A stretch of 64,000 bases of DNA from JBDHWG01 sp046328525. Its GTDB lineage: Bacteria; Chloroflexota; Anaerolineae; Epilineales; JAHCIE01. The notes beneath the pieces were generated by a model, which saw only the letters and a list, made by a program, of their open reading frames with translations, had not been told where the DNA came from and ran no database searches. Both the position numbers and the translations under genes were made by a program. Location: contig JAXLWK010000008.1 in assembly GCA_046328525.1 (NCBI GenBank), forward strand, positions 124,001 through 188,000, written 5' to 3'. Of this stretch, positions 17,518 to 25,673 are shown piece by piece (the first letter of the stretch is position 1; each line of letters opens with the position of its first letter).

Positions 17518-17555
17518 TTGACAAACTAATAATATTAGTCTAAAATATATTTTAG
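17518..17555 (+). promoter_or_regulatory. promoter with two palindromic operators
   Basis: TTGACA (17518-17523), a 17-bp spacer and TAAAAT (17541-17546) form a near-consensus sigma-70 promoter. Between the boxes lies ACTAATA-A-TATTAGT (17525-17539), and overlapping the -10 is the perfect 16-bp palindrome CTAAAATATATTTTAG (17540-17555). This AT-rich island stands out from its GC-rich surroundings. The likely ligand is the TetR protein of the same operon; this is inference. Confidence 0.8.
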
Positions 17556-17589
17556 TTAGTTAAATCGCTATGAAGACAAGGAGAGATTG

Positions 17590-18411
17590 ATGAGCACACA
17601 GTATCTTGAGCACGACGGCGGCCGCATCGCTTTCGACGACACGGGCGCTGGCCCCCTGGTCGTCTGCGTGCCCGGCATGGGCGACCTGCGCGCCGAGTAT
17701 CGCTTCCTGACCCCGCAGCTTGTGTCCGCCGGCTACCGCGTCGCGACGATGGATGTGCGGGGACACGGCGAAGCAAGCGTCGGCTGGGCCGACGTGTCCG
17801 TCGCGGCAATAGGCAGCGACATCCTCGCCCTGATCCGCCACCTCGACGCTGGCCCCGCGACTATCGTTGGCACGTCCATGGCGGCGGGGGCGGCCGTCTG
17901 CGTCGCGGCCACAGCGCCGGAGGCCGTCGCGGGGCTTGTGCTCATCGGCCCGTTCGTCCGCGACACAATGCCGCGCTGGCAGCGCTCGGCGATATTCGGC
18001 ACAATGCTCCTGCGGCCGTGGGGCATCAGCGTGTGGTCCCGCTACTTCGCCACCCTGTACCCGACGTCGCGCCCCGCCGACTGGGAGCAGTACACAAGCG
18101 TGCAGAACAACAACCTGCGCGAGAAGGGACGGCTGGAAGCGCTACGCGGGATGATGCTCGCCACGAAGGAGGCATCTGAAGCGGCGCTGAGCAAGGTCAA
18201 TGCGCCGACGCTCGTCATTATGGGCACAAAGGACCCGGACTTCAAGGACCCCGCCGCTGAAGCAAAGCTTGTCGCCGACAGCTTGCATGGCGGCGTGCAG
18301 ATGATCGAGGGCGCCGGGCACTACCCGCACGCCGAGATGCCGGCCCCAACAGGTTCGGCCCTTCTCACGTTTTTGGGCACGCTCCAGGAGGCCGAGCGTC
18401 ATGTCGCGTAG
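17590..18411 (+). CDS. alpha/beta hydrolase
   Basis: 273 residues from the ATG at 17590 (AAGGAG upstream). The fold is shown by the oxyanion region VCVPGMGDLRAEYRFL, the nucleophile elbow IVGTSMAAGAAV (GTSMA, Ser as nucleophile), the acid in PTLVIMGTKDPDF and the catalytic His in EGAGHYPHAEMP. It resembles small esterases and haloalkane dehalogenase-like hydrolases, with the substrate unknown. Its stop overlaps the start of the TetR gene by 11 bp. A strong promoter with palindromic operators lies upstream, so expression is probably repressed by TetR and induced by a substrate-like compound. Confidence 0.92.
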   Translation: MSTQYLEHDGGRIAFDDTGAGPLVVCVPGMGDLRAEYRFLTPQLVSAGYRVATMDVRGHGEASVGWADVSVAAIGSDILALIRHLDAGPATIVGTSMAAGAAVCVAATAPEAVAGLVLIGPFVRDTMPRWQRSAIFGTMLLRPWGISVWSRYFATLYPTSRPADWEQYTSVQNNNLREKGRLEALRGMMLATKEASEAALSKVNAPTLVIMGTKDPDFKDPAAEAKLVADSLHGGVQMIEGAGHYPHAEMPAPTGSALLTFLGTLQEAERHVA

Positions 18412-19021
18412 AGCGGGTCTGGACCAGCAGGTGGTCATCCAGGCGGCTGCCGAGCTGGCCGACCGGGATGGGCTGGACGCGCTCACATTGGCGGCCCTCG
18501 CCCAACACCTTGGCATCCGCACGCCGTCGCTCTACAATCACGTAGATGGGCTGCCGGGCGTCAACCGCGATCTAGCTCTGCTCGGCCTGCGTGAGTTGGC
18601 GGCGCAACTTGGGCGCGCGGCGATCGGGAAGAGCGGCGACGCGGCCGTCCTGGCAATGGCCGACAGCTATCGCGCCTTCGTTCGCGAGCATCCGGGCCTC
18701 TACGCGGCGACCGTGCGCTCGCCGCGCCTGATCGCCCCGGATGACCGGGAGTTACAGGCGGCCGAGGCGCAGTTAATGGAGATTGTACTGGCGGTGCTGT
18801 CCGCCTATGGGCTTCAGGGTGAGGAGGCGGTACACGCTGCCAGGGGGTTGCGCAGCGTCGTCCACGGCTTCGCGACACTCGAGGCGGGGGGCGGGTTCGC
18901 GATCCCACTGGATATAGACGCCAGCTTTGCCTGGCTGATGCGCGTGTTTCTGGCAGGGCTGCGCGGCGTGACGGCGCAGGAGTCGGTGGGGTTCCGAGGA
19001 GAAGGCGGGGACCATTCTTGA
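18401..19021 (+). CDS. TetR/AcrR-family repressor
   Basis: 206 residues. The N-terminal helix-turn-helix (about 8-55) reads VVIQAAAELADRDGLDALTLAALAQHLGIRTPSLYNHV. The C-terminal part has a WHG-type ligand domain (YRAFVREHPGLYAATVRSPRL and later RGLRSVVHGFATLEAGGGFAIPLDIDASFAWLM). AGGAGG precedes the ATG inside the end of the hydrolase gene. It is likely autoregulatory through the palindromes at 17525-17555, and in the same mRNA as the hydrolase whose substrate may be its inducer. Confidence 0.93.
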   Translation: MSRRAGLDQQVVIQAAAELADRDGLDALTLAALAQHLGIRTPSLYNHVDGLPGVNRDLALLGLRELAAQLGRAAIGKSGDAAVLAMADSYRAFVREHPGLYAATVRSPRLIAPDDRELQAAEAQLMEIVLAVLSAYGLQGEEAVHAARGLRSVVHGFATLEAGGGFAIPLDIDASFAWLMRVFLAGLRGVTAQESVGFRGEGGDHS

Positions 19022-19046
19022 CAGAACCGCGCCGGGTGCGTAGAAT
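19018..19046 (+). promoter_or_regulatory. promoter of the DMT transporter gene
   Basis: TTGACA (19018-19023), exactly 17 bp, then TAGAAT (19041-19046). The -35 overlaps the stop codon region of the TetR gene, so the transporter gene can be transcribed on its own. Confidence 0.75.
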
Positions 19047-19069
19047 GGCCCATCTCTCAACGAGCGCCC

Positions 19070-19957
19070 ATGACGAATACCACTTCAACCGTGACTGCCG
19101 CCACCGACCGCGCCGCGCCCATCCTGGTTGCCGCGCTGCTCATGGTGGACGGGCTACACTTCGTCTTTGCCCGCAGCCTGGCGAACTACCTGCCGCCGCC
19201 CCTGTCGGCGTTCCTTGTGATCGCTGTGGCGACGATCGAGGTGGCGGCCTTTGCTGTGGCGCAGGGTAAGTTCCAGCTGGCCGGTTTCCGGCGCAACTTC
19301 CGCTTCACCCTGACTATCGGCGCGCTGGCCGGGGCGGCCACGGTCATCAGCTTCGCCGCCGTCGAGTACATTGACCCCGGCACGGCGTCGCTGCTGAACG
19401 AGACCTCGATCCTGGTCGGCATCCTGATCGGCGTGTTCTGGCTCAAGGAGCGTGTGCTGCGGCAGCAGATGATGGGCATCGCCGTGGCCCTGGTCGGGGT
19501 GGGCATCATCACCTTCCAGCCCGGCGACTACCTGCGCATCGGGGCGATCATGATCCTGGTGTCCTCGACGCTGTACGCCCTGCACACCGGGGTCGTGAAG
19601 CGTCACGGCGGCCACATCGAGTTTGTGGAGTTCTTCCTATGGCGGCTGGCGTCCATGGCCGCGTTCCTGGCGGTGGGCGTGACGGCGTTTCGCGCCTGGC
19701 AGTGGCCCAGCCCGTCGGCGTGGCTCGTCGTCATCGTCGCCGGCTCGGTGGACGTGGTGTTCAGCCGCTCACTGTACTACCTGGCGCTGCGGCGGCTGCC
19801 GATGTCCATGTTCTCCATCGTGCTAACGGTCAGCCCCGTGGTGGCCATCCTGTGGACGTGGGGGTTGTTCGGCATTCAGCCGACGTTGCAGCAGCTCATG
19901 GGGGGCCTGGCCGTGGTCCTCGGCATCGCCATCGTCACGACGGCGCGCACAGGCTAA
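19070..19957 (+). CDS. EamA/DMT-family transporter
   Basis: 295 residues with ten hydrophobic helices in two EamA repeats of five. Recognisable parts are SFAAVEYIDPGTASLLNETSILVGILIGVFWLKERVLRQQ in the first repeat and the second-repeat counterpart LRRLPMSMFSIVLTVSPVVAILWTWGLFG. It sits in the cytoplasmic membrane and would export metabolites or drugs; the substrate is not predictable. The ribosome site is weak (ACGAG), but the ATG and the promoter fit. It stands alone downstream of the hydrolase-TetR operon. Confidence 0.9.
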   Translation: MTNTTSTVTAATDRAAPILVAALLMVDGLHFVFARSLANYLPPPLSAFLVIAVATIEVAAFAVAQGKFQLAGFRRNFRFTLTIGALAGAATVISFAAVEYIDPGTASLLNETSILVGILIGVFWLKERVLRQQMMGIAVALVGVGIITFQPGDYLRIGAIMILVSSTLYALHTGVVKRHGGHIEFVEFFLWRLASMAAFLAVGVTAFRAWQWPSPSAWLVVIVAGSVDVVFSRSLYYLALRRLPMSMFSIVLTVSPVVAILWTWGLFGIQPTLQQLMGGLAVVLGIAIVTTARTG

Positions 19958-20013
19958 CGCGGCGCTTGAACGTTCCAGCGATTGGCCGTATACTCGTAGA
20001 CAGGTTCGCAATC

Positions 20014-20363
20014 GTGGAGGCACACACGTCGGCAGCTGCCGTCACCTACCTGACGCCGGAAGAGTATCTGGCCCAGGAACGCCGGGCTGAGCACAAGAGC
20101 GAGTATGTGGACGGGCAGATGGTGGCAATGACGGGAGCGACTCGCCAGCACAACGTCATCGCGGGCAATCTGATCGCCGAGTTGAACCGCCAGCTCGAGG
20201 CCAGTCCGTGTGAGGTGTATCCGGGTGGCATCGCGTCTGCGTGGATCGGCGCGCTTACCTCTACCCCGATGCCGTGGTGGCTTGTGACGAACCCCAGTTC
20301 GATGACGCCGAGCTAGACACGTTGCTGAACCCCACGGTGATTGTTGAGGTGTTTCGGCTGTGA
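20014..20363 (+). pseudogene. Uma2-family (PDDEXK) protein, frameshifted and truncated
   Basis: From a GTG at 20014 the frame reads YLTPEEYLAQERRAEHKSEYVDGQMVAMTGATRQHNVIAGNL, clearly Uma2. Near 20232 the frame breaks. The continuation YLYPDAVVACDEPQFDD, with the PD motif, and LNPTVIVEVF lie in another frame and stop at 20361-20363. A one-base deletion would explain this. The usual C-terminal third of the family (about 185 residues) is missing. Uma2 proteins are nuclease-fold proteins of uncertain role, common in Chloroflexota and cyanobacteria in many copies. Confidence 0.8.
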
Positions 20364-20490
20364 TCTGCCCCTACGCCGCCTCTACGCCAAGGTGAAGTTC
20401 GAGAAGGGCTAACGCGGCAGAAGTAGTCCCTTATGAGGTCTAGGCCGAATCCCTTGCTCACGGCACTCAGCAATGGCCTGTCTCGTAACC

Positions 20491-20841
20491 TTACCCTTGG
20501 ACAGCGTCGACTGGAAGTGCGCCGTTCCGAGCAGCTTTTCTTTGCTCCAACCAGCGCTGGAGAGATTGAGGACTCTCCCCTTGCCCCCGCCCGAGCAGGA
20601 GCGTGGGCAACCCGATATCCTCATCCAGGTCGGGCCAGTGAATAGTGTCGCGGGCGAAGACGAAGTTGCTCCGCTCTTGAGGGTTCCCGTAGAAGAGGCG
20701 CGGGAACCAGAGCAAAGGCGCTGACACTGTACGCCCATCCATCAAGGCGACGACCAGTTCGTCATCCGTGACGCGCACGTCGCTAATCTCCGCCTGCGCC
20801 AATTTCAGCTTGATCATCTCAAGCTCCGCCGCAATGCTCAT
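20491..20841 (-). CDS. DUF2442 protein (putative antitoxin-like partner)
   Basis: 116 residues. The DUF2442 core is plain: ISDVRVTDDELVVALMDGRTVSAPLLWFPRLFYGNPQERSNF, then IHWPDLDEDIGLPTLLLG. Length beyond the core (about 30 residues, GRGQGESPQSLQRWLEQRK) is extra. The start has GGAGGAAGT upstream and overlaps the DUF4160 gene by 23 bp, so the pair is translationally coupled. DUF4160/DUF2442 couples are widespread and mobile, and are suspected toxin-antitoxin modules. The function of either protein is unproven. Confidence 0.88.
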   Translation of the reverse strand: MSIAAELEMIKLKLAQAEISDVRVTDDELVVALMDGRTVSAPLLWFPRLFYGNPQERSNFVFARDTIHWPDLDEDIGLPTLLLGRGQGESPQSLQRWLEQRKAARNGALPVDAVQG

Positions 20842-21058
20842 CCCACTTCCTCCTCAAAAGATCCTGGTGTTCCTCGATGACCCGCTCAATATCACCCAAT
20901 TCCTTTGGCCGAAAGCCGTAGCTGTCTGCCAACCCGACCGGAGCAAGCCAGAATTTGGCGCGACTTCGGTCTCGTTGAACGTGAATATGCCGCGGCTCCG
21001 AGCAATCATAGGACCAGAAAAAGAAACGGTAGGGGCCGACGGTTAGGACCGTGGGCAT
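20819..21058 (-). CDS. DUF4160 protein
   Basis: 79 residues, the normal length of the family. The pattern MPTVLTVGPYRFFFWSYDCSEPRHIHVQRDRSRAKFWL followed by LADSYGFRPKELGDIERVIEEHQ is diagnostic of DUF4160 (the EPxHIHV motif). It is the first gene of the pair with the DUF2442 gene. Such small proteins are proposed toxins or metal-binding proteins; the His-x-His pair is conserved. It lies near a decayed Uma2 gene, consistent with an accessory pocket. Confidence 0.88.
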   Translation of the reverse strand: MPTVLTVGPYRFFFWSYDCSEPRHIHVQRDRSRAKFWLAPVGLADSYGFRPKELGDIERVIEEHQDLLRRKWDEHCGGA

Positions 21059-21148
21059 GAGGCAACTCGCTTGGTGTACGGGTGTTATCAGTATGGTCTG
21101 TATTATATGCGCATTCTCCCCAGACGTGAACGGGCTCGTGGATTGCAG

Positions 21149-21865
21149 CTATTTCGTCTTTCCCCTCTCCCCGCGCGCCGGCGCGACCGCCGTCTGGTAA
21201 TAGTCGCACAGGTCGTTGACGACGCACTCCTCGCACTTAGGACGGGCGTAGGTGCAGATCTTACGACCGTGGGTGATGAGAGCGACATGGTAGTTGTAGA
21301 GAACGTCGGGGTCGGGCGGGAGCAGCTGCAAGAGGTCGTGGTGCGCCTGTTCGGGAGTTGTCTTCGGCCCGATGAGGCCGATGCGCTGGCTGACGCGGTG
21401 GACGTGGGTGTCCACCGGCATGATATCCTTGTGGAAGTTGAACAGAAGGACGAGCGACGCCGTCTTGATGCCGACGCCCGGCAGCGACGTCAGCCACGCC
21501 AGGCCTTCGGCGGTCGGCAGGTCGGCGAGGAAGTCAATGGTGTACGTCCCGTGGGTGCGTTCGCCGATGATGCGCAGCGTCGCCTTGATGCGCGGCGCTT
21601 TGCTCTCGGCGAAGTTGACGCCTTTGATGCACACCTCGATGTCGGCGACGGGCGCGTCGGCGATGGCGGCCCACGACCCGAAGCGCGCCCACAGCGCCTC
21701 CATCGCCGCCCACTCCTGCTCCGATGTCGTACGGTGCGACAGCATGGTCGAGATTAGCTCGGTCATGGCGTCGCGGCGCGGCTTCCACACCCGGTAGCCC
21801 CAGAAGTCCACCAGGCGGCGGTAGACCTCCATCGTTTTGTCGCGTAGGAAAATGGGGTCGCTCAT
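21149..21865 (-). CDS. endonuclease III-family DNA glycosylase
   Basis: 238 residues from the ATG at 21865. The helix-hairpin-helix LPGVGIKTASLVLLF and the Asp in PVDTHVHRVSQRIGL are present. A C-terminal [4Fe-4S] loop CTYARPKCEECVVNDLC has the C-x6-C-x2-C-x5-C spacing. At the position of the catalytic Lys of E. coli Nth (before the HhH), the sequence is not obviously LPGVGRKTA but LPGVGIKTA, so Lys is kept. N-terminal FWGYRVWKPRRDAMTELISTMLSHRTTS matches the Nth core. It removes oxidised pyrimidines in base excision repair. Divergent from the NUDIX gene with a 49-bp spacer. Confidence 0.9.
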   Translation of the reverse strand: MSDPIFLRDKTMEVYRRLVDFWGYRVWKPRRDAMTELISTMLSHRTTSEQEWAAMEALWARFGSWAAIADAPVADIEVCIKGVNFAESKAPRIKATLRIIGERTHGTYTIDFLADLPTAEGLAWLTSLPGVGIKTASLVLLFNFHKDIMPVDTHVHRVSQRIGLIGPKTTPEQAHHDLLQLLPPDPDVLYNYHVALITHGRKICTYARPKCEECVVNDLCDYYQTAVAPARGERGKTK

Positions 21866-21914
21866 GCTATGATTGGGGCGTCGCCGATCTGCCAGCCGCG
21901 AAAGGGCCTGTGCC

Positions 21915-22385
21915 ATGCCGAAGGGCTACCACCGCATTCTCTCCGTTCTGTGCTATGCCGTCCAGGACGGCCACGTGCTCATGATGCACCGCCGCAAGGA
22001 GCCGAATCTGGGCCTGTGGACGGCGCCGGGCGGCAAGCTGGAGTGGGACGAGTCGCCGTCGGAGACGTGCATCCGCGAGATGCGCGAGGAGACCGGGCTG
22101 GAGGTGGTCCGGCCGGAGCTGCGCGCCGTCATCACGGAGGTTTCCCCCGTCGAGCACTACCAGTGGATGATGTTCGTGTATGTGGCGGAGCAATTCACGG
22201 GCCAGGTCGGCGCGTGCGTCGAGGGCGACCTGGCGTGGGTTCGCATGGATGGGCTGGCCGATCTGCCGATCCCTGAGGCCGACCGCATCTTCGGGCCGCG
22301 CGTCCTGCGCTGGGACGGCAAGGTGGCGCAGCTCAAGTTCACCTACGATGAGACCATCCGCCTCGCCCGCTGGGAAGAATTGTAG
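21915..22385 (+). CDS. NUDIX hydrolase
   Basis: 156 residues from the ATG at 21915. The Nudix box is intact: GGKLEWDESPSETCIREMREETGL, matching G-x5-E-x7-REUxEExGU with residues needed for the divalent metal. N-terminal RILSVLCYAVQDGHVLMMHRRKEPNLGLWTAPG and the later HYQWMMFVYVAEQFTG resemble MutT/8-oxo-dGTP-type members. Divergence from an endonuclease III gene supports a role in oxidative DNA damage control, which is inference. An inverted repeat follows the stop. Confidence 0.93.
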   Translation: MPKGYHRILSVLCYAVQDGHVLMMHRRKEPNLGLWTAPGGKLEWDESPSETCIREMREETGLEVVRPELRAVITEVSPVEHYQWMMFVYVAEQFTGQVGACVEGDLAWVRMDGLADLPIPEADRIFGPRVLRWDGKVAQLKFTYDETIRLARWEEL

Positions 22386-22412
22386 CCCTTCCCCCGGACC
22401 GAAGAGGATAGC

Positions 22413-22487
22413 AACGCAAAGCCGCAGAGGCGCGAAGAAAGAAGACCTGTCTGATATCTTCCCTTTGCGTCTCTGCGCCTTTGCGTT
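22413..22487. repeat. hairpin element, family D (AACGCAAAG arms)
   Basis: AACGCAAAGCCGCAGAGGCG on the left and CTGCGCCTTTGCGTT on the right pair over a 75-bp unit. Single copies also at 35261-35323 and 52137-52221. The tandem arrays around the type III restriction genes are built from the same kind of unit. Confidence 0.8.
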
Positions 22488-22518
22488 TCCTTCTTCTCGG
22501 AATCGCCGTCGGGTGTGC

Positions 22519-23925
22519 CTACGCCTGGTACAGCACGTCCAGGAGCATGCCCAGTAGCTCCTTCACCATCGGCCCCATCTCCACCGTCGCGCCCATGCCG
22601 TAGAGCGGCCCCAGCCCCGCCGACGCCTCCGGGTGCGCTCGCACATACGCCACCGCCTCCTGCAGGTCGGCGATGAAGCGCTCCTTGACGCCCGGCTGCG
22701 TGTGGCGCAGGGTCACGCACAGGTGGACGGCGTCCGGCTGCGTCAGGCCGTTGAGATTCCAGCCGCGCCGGGCCATCTGGTCCGACACCTGGTAGATGCT
22801 GAAGGCATCGGCGCGGAAGGCGACGAGGAACAGGCTATCCCCGATGATCTCGATCTCGGGGATTTGTCGCATCTCCGCCTTGAGCCAGGCCGTCGTCTCC
22901 AGGATGCGCCGCGCCGCCTCGGTGTAGCCCGCCTCGCCCATCGCCGCCATCGCCGCCCAGCACGCCGCGATCACCGCGCCCGAGCGGCTGCCGGCGAACG
23001 TCGGCGTGAAGTACAGGCCGCCGGGCCAGTCGGTGATGGCGAAGAACTGGTGGCGGCGCAACTCCGCGTTGCGGTACAGGACGACGGACGTTCCTTTCGG
23101 CGCGTAGCCATACTTGTGGGTGTCGGCGGAGATGGAGGTCACACCGGGCAGACGGAAGTCGAAGGCGGGGACATGGTAGCCCAGGCGCTCGGCCCAGGGC
23201 AGGATGAAGCCACCCAGGCAGGCGTCGGTGTGGAAGCCGATGCCGCGCGCCCGCGCCAGCTCGGACAGCTCCGCGATGGGGTCCACGATGCCGTGGGGGA
23301 AGCCGGGGGCGGAGCCGACGAGGACAGCGGTGCTGGGCGTGATGGCGCGCTCCATCGCCGCGACATCCGCGCGGCCGTCGGCGCCGACCGGGACGCGGAC
23401 GAGCGGCATGTCGAAGTAGTGGGCGGCCTTGGCGAAAGCGGCGTGGGCCGTCGTCGGCGCGACGATCTCCGGCTCGGCGATGCCCTTCTCGGCCCGCGCC
23501 CAATCGCGGTAGGTCTTCATCGCCAGGAGGATGCTCTCCGTGCCGCCGGACGAGACCGTCCCGGCGACGGCGTCGTGGGCGACATCCGCGCCGAGCATCG
23601 CGGCAGTCATGGCGACGATCTCGGCCTCGAACTTGGTCGCGCTCGGAAAAACGTCGGGGTGGAGGGGGTTGCTCGCCATGTTGAGGGCGTAGGCGCGGGC
23701 GAGGAAGTCGCTGAAGCCCTCGTCGCCATTGTAGACGGCGCCGGAGACGTAACCCGCCTTCCAGCGCGCCGCCTCCGCGGCCTTGAGCCGCTGCATCGCC
23801 GCCAGGACCGTCTCGCGCTCCAGGCCCTGCTGCGGCAGGCGCGTGAGACGCAGCGCGTCGTCGCCGTAGGGCTTGAGGACGGCCACCACTTCCTGCATCA
23901 CATCCGCGAGCGTATTTGGGTCCAT
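22519..23925 (-). CDS. PLP-dependent decarboxylase/lyase, sphingosine-1-phosphate lyase type
   Basis: 468 residues from the ATG at 23925 (AAGGAGAT upstream). It has the group II decarboxylase fold (PF00282). The landmarks are GTVSSGGTESILLAMKTYRDWAR, TTAHAAFAKAAHYF, the Asp of FHTDACLGGFILPW and the PLP-binding Lys271 in SADTHKYGYAPKG. Lack of a long N-terminal extension and the GGTESI plus YGYAPKG wording fit the sphingosine-phosphate lyase branch better than glutamate decarboxylase. The bacterial substrate is uncertain. It lies downstream of a xylulokinase gene on the same strand, with a family E inverted repeat between them. Confidence 0.88.
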   Translation of the reverse strand: MDPNTLADVMQEVVAVLKPYGDDALRLTRLPQQGLERETVLAAMQRLKAAEAARWKAGYVSGAVYNGDEGFSDFLARAYALNMASNPLHPDVFPSATKFEAEIVAMTAAMLGADVAHDAVAGTVSSGGTESILLAMKTYRDWARAEKGIAEPEIVAPTTAHAAFAKAAHYFDMPLVRVPVGADGRADVAAMERAITPSTAVLVGSAPGFPHGIVDPIAELSELARARGIGFHTDACLGGFILPWAERLGYHVPAFDFRLPGVTSISADTHKYGYAPKGTSVVLYRNAELRRHQFFAITDWPGGLYFTPTFAGSRSGAVIAACWAAMAAMGEAGYTEAARRILETTAWLKAEMRQIPEIEIIGDSLFLVAFRADAFSIYQVSDQMARRGWNLNGLTQPDAVHLCVTLRHTQPGVKERFIADLQEAVAYVRAHPEASAGLGPLYGMGATVEMGPMVKELLGMLLDVLYQA

Positions 23926-23965
23926 GGCATCTCCTTGCGATGGCAAAGCGAATGGGATGGATTCT

Positions 23966-24066
23966 GGACCACGAAGGCCACGAAAGGCCGCGAAAAACGC
24001 GAAAGGCTCTCGTTGTGAAAGTGACATTTCGTGTCTTTCGCGCCTTTTTCGAGCCTTTCGTGGTCC
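23966..24066. repeat. inverted-repeat element, family E (GGACCACGAA ends)
   Basis: GGACCACGAAGGCCACGAAA at one end and the complementary TTTCGTGGTCC at the other, 101 bp. Copies at 41010-41109 and 59419-59519. It occupies nearly the entire gap between the PLP lyase and xylulokinase genes. Confidence 0.85.
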
Positions 24067-24086
24067 AAAGACTCACCCAATCGCTC

Positions 24087-25613
24087 TCATGCCTCGGCGG
24101 GGGGCGGCGCGTTGAGCCGCCCATAGATGGCGCGCAGGGCCGGATAAACCTCCTGGAACGCCGGGTAGAGCGAGGCGTAGACGGCGCGCGTGTCCTTGTT
24201 GGGCGTGACGACGTGGGTCGGACGGACGACGCCCCCAATGGCCGGCACCGAGGGGTAGATGCCCAGGCCGACGGCGGCCAGCAGCGCTGCCCCCACCGCC
24301 CCGGCGTGGTGCGGGTTCTCGACCACTTCCAGTGTTCTGTTGGTGACGTCGGCGATGATCTGAAGCCAGGGCAGGCCGCGCGCCCCGCCGCCGACGGCGC
24401 GCAGTGTCGCCGGCCGGAACCGATACATCTCCGCCATCGAGTCCATCACCCAGCGCAGATTGTAGGCGACGCCCTCGTAGATGGCGCGGGTCATCTGCGC
24501 TCGCGTGTGATTCGCGCCGAGGTTGATGAACCCGGCCCGCAGGCGCTCGTCGCCGATGGGGCAACGCTCGCCGTATAGCCAGGGCGTAAAGAGCAGGCCG
24601 CCCGCGCCCGGCGCGCTCGCCGCGACCTCCGCGTCCATCTGCGTGTAGATCGTCGGGTCGGCGTCGTCCGCGCCGTATAGCTCGCGCGCGGCCCAACGCA
24701 GGCACTCGGCGCAGGTTTCGTTCTGGCCGATGAGCAGCAGCTTGCCGGGGTCGGCGGATTGGAGGGTCGCCATGCCGCGGCGGCCAACAACGCGGCGAGC
24801 GGTCATGATGCTCACAAAGCCCGACGTGCCGAGGCAGATGTGGCCCTCGCCCTCGCCCAGGGCGCCCGCCCCGACGGCGGCGGTCATGGCGTCGCCCGCG
24901 CCGCCAAAGACCGGCGTCCCTTCCAGCAGGCCAAGATGGGCGGCGGCCTCCCGCGTCAGGCCGCCGATGCGGGCGGTCGAGGGGGCTGTGTCGGGGAATT
25001 TCGCGCCGTCCAGCCCGAACAGGCGCATCAGCATGCCGTCCCACGTCTTGCTCTTGAGGCTGAAGAGGCCGGTAACGCTGGCGCTGGTCCACTCGTAGGC
25101 CAGGCGGCCGGTGGCGCGGTGGAGGAGGTAGCCGCTGGCGTCCACGAACGCGGCGGTCTGGGCGTAGACATCGGGGGCGTGCCGCTTGAGCCAGAGGTAC
25201 TTGGGGAGGAGGTCCTTGCCGGTCAGGGACGCGCCGACGATCATGGCGAAGGCGCGCGGCCCGCCGAGCCGCCGCATGACCCACGCCGCCTCCGCGCCCG
25301 CCCGCCCGTCGAGCCAGCTAATCGCGGGGCCGATGGGCTGCCGCTGGCGGTCGAGGCAGACGACGTTGAGCATCTGCGTCGAGAACGCCAGGCCAGCGAC
25401 CGACTCCGGCGTTGCGCCGCCGCCGTCGAGCACCTGCCGCGTCGTCTCGCCCACCGTGCGCCACCAGTCGGCCGGCGCCTGGTGCGCCCACGTGGGGCGC
25501 GGGTAGACGGTGGGGTAGGGCGCGAAGGCCGTCGCCACGACGCGGCCTTCGGTCGTGGTGAGGACGGCTTTCGCGCCGGATGTGCCGACGTCGTAGGCGA
25601 GCAGGTGGTCCAT
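24087..25613 (-). CDS. xylB: FGGY-family carbohydrate kinase, xylulokinase-like
   Basis: 508 residues from the ATG at 25613. The N-terminal phosphate-1 motif is LLAYDVGTSGAKAVL. The catalytic region is SWLDGRAGAEAAW. Further landmarks are the FGGY signature area YGERCPIGDERLRAGFINLG, the C-terminal FGGY motif RAVGGGARGLPWLQIIADV, and ATP-site residues near HAGAVGAALLAAVGLG. The length and motifs agree with xylulokinase (ATP + D-xylulose to xylulose 5-phosphate), but other FGGY sugars cannot be excluded, since no isomerase or sugar transporter is nearby. Confidence 0.85.
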   Translation of the reverse strand: MDHLLAYDVGTSGAKAVLTTTEGRVVATAFAPYPTVYPRPTWAHQAPADWWRTVGETTRQVLDGGGATPESVAGLAFSTQMLNVVCLDRQRQPIGPAISWLDGRAGAEAAWVMRRLGGPRAFAMIVGASLTGKDLLPKYLWLKRHAPDVYAQTAAFVDASGYLLHRATGRLAYEWTSASVTGLFSLKSKTWDGMLMRLFGLDGAKFPDTAPSTARIGGLTREAAAHLGLLEGTPVFGGAGDAMTAAVGAGALGEGEGHICLGTSGFVSIMTARRVVGRRGMATLQSADPGKLLLIGQNETCAECLRWAARELYGADDADPTIYTQMDAEVAASAPGAGGLLFTPWLYGERCPIGDERLRAGFINLGANHTRAQMTRAIYEGVAYNLRWVMDSMAEMYRFRPATLRAVGGGARGLPWLQIIADVTNRTLEVVENPHHAGAVGAALLAAVGLGIYPSVPAIGGVVRPTHVVTPNKDTRAVYASLYPAFQEVYPALRAIYGRLNAPPPAEA

Positions 25614-25627
25614 TGAGTCCCTCCGAG

Positions 25628-25655
25628 GTACAGACGCGCCATGGCGCATCTCTAC
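25628..25655. repeat. palindrome, family F (AGACGCGCCATGGCG core), diverged
   Basis: Core GACGCGCCATGGCG within a 28-bp near-palindrome just upstream of the xylulokinase start; a perfect copy is at 52348-52375. Confidence 0.7.
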
Positions 25656-25673
25656 CTCTGGCATCCACCGCGC

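Noticed and set aside
19639..20316. 225-codon frame overlapping the DMT transporter and Uma2 genes
   Set aside because: The first half is an out-of-frame reading of the transporter. Only the part from 20014 has Uma2 similarity.
22633..24018. 461-codon plus-strand frame opposite the PLP lyase gene
   Set aside because: Shadow frame with skewed Arg/Gly/Asp content.
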